DNA of 64,000 bases from Chelydra serpentina (taxonomy: Eukaryota > Chordata > Testudines > Chelydridae). Location of the stretch: positions 36,831,001 to 36,895,000 of the forward strand of contig JBAIAC010000004.1 in assembly GCA_037349315.1 (NCBI GenBank), given 5' to 3'. Shown piece after piece: positions 59,300 through 64,000 of the stretch; positions within the stretch are counted from its first letter, which is position 1; every line of letters begins with the position of its first letter. The notes beneath the pieces were generated by a model. That model was not told where the DNA came from. It searched no databases and saw only the letters and a list, made by a program, of their open reading frames with translations. A program made the translations under genes and the position numbers.

Positions 59300-60746
59300 A
59301 TAATAGTTATGGCTGTGCATGCAAAAACATCATAGCTAAATTTAGGGAGGCAATAATCCCTCCCTATACAGCATGATTGCAGGGTACATAGAATAGAATG
59401 TACATATCTGAGCATAAGTACAACAAATATAAAAATGGAGGCACTTTTCAGAAGCTCAACAAAAATGTGAAAGGCTGGAAGCTTAATTTCAGAGGAATTA
59501 TTACAATAATTATATATAAATATAATATAGATATATGGGATACATATTTACTAGTATTTGAGGGAAAAGAATTGATAAGGCTATTACAAGAAATATATTC
59601 AAAACTAGAAGTAATGGTAGGAAATTGAGCAAAGAAAACATTTATACCTAATATCAGGAACCATTGCCTAAGAGTCTATTAAAAACTAGACTGGGCAGAG
59701 CACTCAATGAACAATTCTGCATTGTAAGGCCATGAATTGGATGCGCTAAAGGGTCTTTTTCATTTCTAATTACTGTGATTCTAAAATTCTCACTGAATCT
59801 GGATAACTTCAATTGCCTCATATAAAATAGCACATACTTTCTATTATCTCTGGAACAAATTTAGATACACCCTCTGGTTTAAACCCCCCCCCCCCCCCAC
59901 CAAAACTGACAGGTTTTCTGCTTCAACAAGATCAATCACAAATAGCAATTAAATTACTAATGGTTCTTTTCTCTTCTTGATGTATGTGGACAACTTCCAT
60001 TAATGTTAATGAGATTTGCACACATACAATGAATAGAGAATAGACTCCTAAGTGATGATACTTATATAAACCTCATTAAATAAAAAGAACGTTTATCTTT
60101 CCCTTTCATTCCCTGTATGTGAACATCCCCATAACAAAGCACTAGACAATGAAAAGTAGAGAATTATCCTGAAATGCAGGGAGATGGTCTACATGACCTA
60201 ACAGGTCATTCCAGTCTCTAATTAACTATGATTCTATGAATAAGCTCTCCTGGCTAAAGAAGTTCCCATTTACCCACCAGTCAGTGTTTCCTGCTTTGCA
60301 CATATTTTCTAACAAACTTATTTTAACCCTATACTATGATTCTTTATTATTTCTTTAGTGCCAAAATGTGCTTGGTGCTGTGCAGTACACAAAAATAAAG
60401 ACAGTTCTTCCAGCAAACAGCTTATATTCTAAAAAAGACAGGTTTCACTAGGAAATCTAGAAGTGGGAAAAATATTAAATTAATGTCTACAGCGCAAAAT
60501 AAAATAAAATAAAATTTAAAAAACCACTGCAGAAAGTCTTAGAGCATGGGTCAACACCCTGATTGTTTTCGATTTCCACGCCCACTCCCACCTCTCATTC
60601 TATCCCCTAATTACCAGTAGAATAGAAGTGGGATTTTATTTTATTAGCCTATATCCATATGTTTGAAATGTACTGGAAATCTTAATGAATAATATCTACT
60701 TCATTTCCCCTTGTCTGCTACCTAGGGTAGTACTTTGGAGAACTTA
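59300..60746. other. No gene recognised
   Basis: AT-rich DNA with a poly(C) run at 59887-59900 and an A-rich (aaaat)n patch at about 60497-60520. No further feature supported. Confidence 0.45.
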
Positions 60747-60996
60747 GGGCATGTCTTCACTAGCAAAGTGGCTGTGTAGTCGCGGCACCAGCACTGGGAG
60801 AGAGCTCTCCCAGCGCTATAAAAAAACCACCTCTATGAGGGGAATAGCTACCAGCGCTGGGAGCGCAGCTCTTAGCACTGGTGCACTGTCTACACTGCCA
60901 CTTTACAGCGCTGAAACTTGCAGCACTCAGGGGTGTTTTTTCACACCCCTGAGCGAGAAAGTTGCAGTGCTTTAAAGTGTCAGTGTAGACAAGGCC
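60747..60996. mobile_element. PIF/Harbinger-like MITE, TTA target
   Basis: GGGCATGTCTTCACTA and AGTGTAGACAAGGCC are inverted termini flanked by TTA on both sides (60744-60746, 60997-60999). The 250-bp body has two internal hairpins (cagcgct..., caggggtgttttttcacacccctg region). Confidence 0.75.
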
Positions 60997-61352
60997 TTAG
61001 GACCATGCAATAGGGAAAGCAAACACAATACTTAAATGCAAATTCCAATTGACATTACCAGGTCGATTTATCTTATCTCAACCTAATTATAGAGGTCAAA
61101 ACTTATGTCCATCAATAAAAGGAAGTGCTTCCTCTGGAAAATTGATTTGGTGCAATAATAATCTGTAATCAAATGACAAAAATTGCTGAATAACTCCTGG
61201 AGCACGCTGATTGCCTTCAACGCATTGATTTCAGTGGAGTTGAAGGTATGCAACACCTTGCTGAACTGGCATCAAAACATAAGATCTTTTAAGGTGAGGA
61301 ATTTCAGTACATCTTTGAAGTTTAATTTCAGGGATGTCTTTAAATTTTGCAA

Positions 61353-61577
61353 GGAGCAATGTCACTGATCGGTCCATCAGCCCTCACAGAGAGGGCGCCG
61401 ATCACAACACATCAGTTGCGTTGTTTTAGCCAGTCCTCCAACTACCCGCTGGCCAAGCTGTCAGTAGCACCGGACACCCGACTGACATAGCACACAGCAG
61501 CCTAGAACTCCTAAGTGATCCGCCAACCGCAGCCTCCCAAGCAGCTGGGATTACAGGCGCGCGCCACCACACCAGGC
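61353..61577 (-). ncRNA. 7SL (SRP RNA)-like retrocopy with 13-bp TSDs
   Basis: On the - strand the insert begins GCCTGGTGTGGTGGCGCG at exactly the position of 7SL +1 and continues CCTGTAATCCCAGCT, GGGAGGCTG, GGAGTTCTAGGCTG and GTCGGGTGTCCG. These follow the 5' Alu-domain and helix-5 strand of SRP RNA. After about 115 nt the likeness fades, with a weaker match AAAAC..CTGAT..GT.GTGATCG. The 3' part forms its own hairpins (GCCCTC/GAGGGC inside GATCGG/CCGATC). TTAAATTTTGCAA flanks both sides (61340-61352, 61578-61590). There is no poly(A). It is a retrotransposed RNA copy; the parent may be a shortened 7SL-derived RNA. Confidence 0.8.
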
Positions 61578-61639
61578 TTAAATTTTGCAATACTGTATAT
61601 TTTATGTGTAATTTCCCCTAAGACACTATTGCATTTTGT

Positions 61640-62400
61640 AGAAGCGACAAAGAGTCCTGTGGCACAGTGGCGTAGCCAGGTTTAGAGCACAGGGGGAGCG
61701 GCGGCACTATAAAAAGGCGCTTCCTCGCTCCCCCTGTACTCACCTGGTGGCGCTTTAAAGGGCCCGGGGCTCCAGCCGCTGCGGAGCCCCTGGGCCTTTT
61801 AAATCCCCGCCCGAGCCCAGCTCCGGCAGCGGGGCTGGGGGGGCGCTTTAAAGGGCCGGCGGCTCCCTGCAGTTGCAGGAGCCGCCGGCCTTTTAAAGCG
61901 CCCCCCTCAGCCCCGCTGCCGGAGCTAGGCTGGTGGGGGGGCGCTTTAAAAGGCCAGTGGCTCCCCGCAGCGGCAGGAGCTGCCGGCCTTTTAAAGTGCC
62001 CCCCGCCAGCCCCGCTGCCGGAGCTAGGCTGGGGAGGGGGGCGCTTTAAAAGGCCGGCGGCTCCTGCCGCTGCGGGGAGCCGCTGGCCCTTTAAAGTGCC
62101 CCCCCGAGCCCGGCTCCCGCAGCCGGGCTCGGGCAGCACCTTAGCGCCGCTTTTCCTCACAGGGGGAGCGGCCGCTCCCTCTGCTCCCCCCATGGCTACG
62201 CTACTGATGTGGCACCTTATAGACTAACAGGCATATTAGAGCATAAGCTTTTGTGGGTGAATACCCACTTAGTCGGATGCATTCGACGAAGTGGGTATTC
62301 ACCCACGAAGGTTTATGCTCCAATATGTCTGTTAGTCTATAAGGTGCCACAGGACCCTTTGTTGCTTCTACAGATCCAAACTAACACGGCTACCCCTAGA
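61640..62400. repeat. Palindromic repeat-end module (as 30255), split by hAT
   Basis: gaagcgacaaagagtcctgt (61641) continues after the hAT as tgtggcaccttatagactaa (62208) and meets its inverted copy from 62279 onward. The two arms join at tgca. Each arm has a GTGGGT-ATTC-ACCCAC stem (62291-62306 on +) between a CGACGA core and GAAG, a degenerate hammerhead-like order. The tail is cagatccaaactaacacggc. Confidence 0.7.
61665..62206. mobile_element. hAT MITE with GC-rich palindromic array
   Basis: CAGTGGCGTAGCCA and TGGCTACGCTACTG termini, 542 bp, flanked by CTGTGGCA and ATGTGGCA (one mismatch). The interior has three to four units of about 100 bp, each a palindrome around gccggccttttaaagcgcc, alternating with ccccgctgccggagctaggc. 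Confidence 0.9.
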
Positions 62401-63510
62401 ATCATAGAATCTCAGGGTTGGAAGGGACCTCAGGAGGTCATCTAGTCCAACCCCCTGCTCAAAGCAGGACCAAACCCAACTAAATCATCCCAGCCAGGGC
62501 TTTGTCAAGCCTGACCTTAAAAACCTCTAAGGAAGGAGATTCCACCACCTCCCTAGGTAACCCATTCCAGTGCTTCACCACCCTACTAGTGAAAAAGTTT
62601 TTCCTAATATCCAACCTAGACCTTCCCCACTACAACTTGAGACCATTACTTCTTGTTCTGTCATCTGCCACCACTGAGAACAGTCTAGATCCATCCTCTT
62701 TGGAACCCCCTTTCAGGTAGTTGAAAGCAGCTATCAAATCCCCCCTCATTCTTCTCTTCTGCAGGCTAAACAATCCCAGTTCCCTCAGCCTCTCCTCATA
62801 AGTCATGTGCTCCAGCCCCCTAATCATTTTTGTTGCCCTCCGCTGGACTCTTTCCAATTTATCCACATCCTTCTTGTAGTGTGGGGCCCAAAACTGGACA
62901 CAGTACTCCAAATGAGGCCTTACCAGTGCTGAATAGAGGGGAATAATCACGTCCCTCGATCTGCTGGCAATGCCCCTACTTATACAGCCCAAAATGCCGT
63001 TAGCCTTCTTGGCAACAAGGGCACACTGTTGACTCATATTCAGCTTTTCGTCCACTGTAACCCCTAGGTCCTTTTCTGCAGAACCGCTGCCCAGCCATTC
63101 GGTCCCTAGTCTGTAGCAGTGCATGGGATTCTTCCGTCCTAAGTGCAGGACTCTGCACTTGTCCTTGTGGAACCTCATCATATTTCTTTTGGCCCAATCC
63201 TCTAATTTGTCTAGATCCCTCTCCTATCCCTACCCTCCAGCGTATCAACCACTCCTCCCAGTTTAGTGTCATCTGCAAACTTGCTAAGGGTGCAGTCCAC
63301 ACCATCCTCCAGATTGCTGATGAAGATATTGAACAAAACCGGCCCCAGCACCGACCCTTGGGGCACTCCACTTGATACCGGCTGCCAACTAGACATGAAG
63401 CCACTGATCACTACCCGTTGAGCCCGACCATCTAGCCAGTTTTCTATCCACCTTACCGTCCATTCATCCAGCCCATACTTCTTTAACTTGCTGGCAAGAA
63501 CACTATGGGA
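62397..63510 (-). mobile_element. CR1 LINE, 5'-truncated, 3' half of ORF2
   Basis: Nearly identical to 17560-18680 of the larger CR1, including the terminal tail, [25 protein letters not shown] and the C terminus. A short deletion near 63218-63224 shifts the frame between the two open parts. It is truncated at about 63510 (agtgttcttgccagcaagtt side). Confidence 0.92.
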
Positions 63511-64000
63511 GATATTGTATTTTGATTTACAATGCATTTGAAAACATCCATTCTGATTTTTCAACACCAGTCATGCTGCAAGTCAGTAAAATATATGCCA
63601 AGTTCTGCAAGCATAAATTTGCATTTGCAAGTGATAATCTTTCACGGATTGTAAAGAGTACAGAGTTTAAATTTACAAAATATAAGGATACTGCCTCCAG
63701 TCTCTAAGAAATAAAAATCTGGCTTCTAAATTGCGTCTAGAGTTTTCATTATCCAAACTGCATGAGCATCTTCCCTGAGTTTAAACTAGATTCCATTTTT
63801 ACATCTGTCACACTCTGTATCATGCCGAACTACAAAGATTCACTTTATTCTACGTTTTTAAATGCTGACTTTACAGCGATTACTGTTAGTTTGCACGTTT
63901 CCATTAAAGCAGTTTTGTTCTTCTGGCCATAAAAAGGTTGAATAATACAAATAGCCTTTGAAGGTGGTGTAATCCATGTTACCACCTTCTGTGCAATCCA
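63511..64000. other. No gene recognised
   Basis: AT-rich single-copy-looking DNA to the window edge. The short open frame at 63522 has no recognisable similarity. Confidence 0.5.

Noticed and set aside
61500..61577. Human Alu contamination
   Set aside because: Sequence includes 7SL helix-5 text not present in Alu, lacks the dimeric Alu body and A-rich linker, and has perfect host target duplications.
61618..62193. 191-codon - strand frame
   Set aside because: Spans a hAT MITE and its palindromic GC array, so it is not a gene.

Overview
The window is vertebrate nuclear DNA, almost certainly from a cryptodiran turtle. Spliced exons are separated by long introns. The repeats are typical of turtles: a tRNA-derived Cry-type SINE, CR1 LINEs (one with an uninterrupted ORF2), DIRS-type tyrosine-recombinase retrotransposons, many hAT elements with 8-bp target duplications, and old MIR and L2 remnants.

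Genes. Eight + strand exons (1274-21377) encode the C-terminal kinase and FATC end of ATM. They run from the GRDDLRQD block through the catalytic loop (GDRHVQNIL) and metal-binding HIDLG to the terminal GWKSWV and stop codon. All donors and acceptors keep phase. Facing it tail-to-tail on the - strand are six exons (35824-49000) of C11orf65 (MFI). This convergent order is the one known next to human ATM. The first coding exons of C11orf65 and its last exon were not found.

Layout. 1-296: right end of a DNA transposon. 1274-7313: five ATM exons, with a 727-bp hAT and a Cry SINE in the introns. 7500-16505: one ATM intron carrying an old DIRS remnant split by a nearly complete DIRS (8126-13987). 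17542-20890: an antisense CR1 with an intact 948-codon ORF2, ending about 45 bp before the penultimate ATM coding exon. 21378-26000: ATM 3' UTR and intergenic DNA. 26275-34300: two decayed CR1-type LINEs, the second split by a palindrome-bearing insert and a hAT. 35824-49000: C11orf65 exons, with a broken DIRS (40896-43640) pierced by two hATs in its introns. 51195-52878: palindrome, GC-rich block and another hAT. 53880-59290: nested stack in which an L2 is split by a TIR element, that by a 3.6-kb hAT with transposase remnants, and that by an LTR-like insert. 60747-63510: MITE, a 7SL-like RNA retrocopy, a hAT inside a palindromic repeat, and a truncated CR1.

Most unusual observations. A 225-bp insertion (61353-61577) begins like SRP (7SL) RNA, has an unrelated hairpin-rich 3' half, and is flanked by perfect 13-bp target duplications with no poly(A). 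Two perfect inverted repeats (68 and 60 bp) interleave in A-B-A'-B' order at 30171-30470. A set of palindromic repeat ends carries a hammerhead-like core. A DIRS lies inside a DIRS, and both show the internal complementary region expected of that order.
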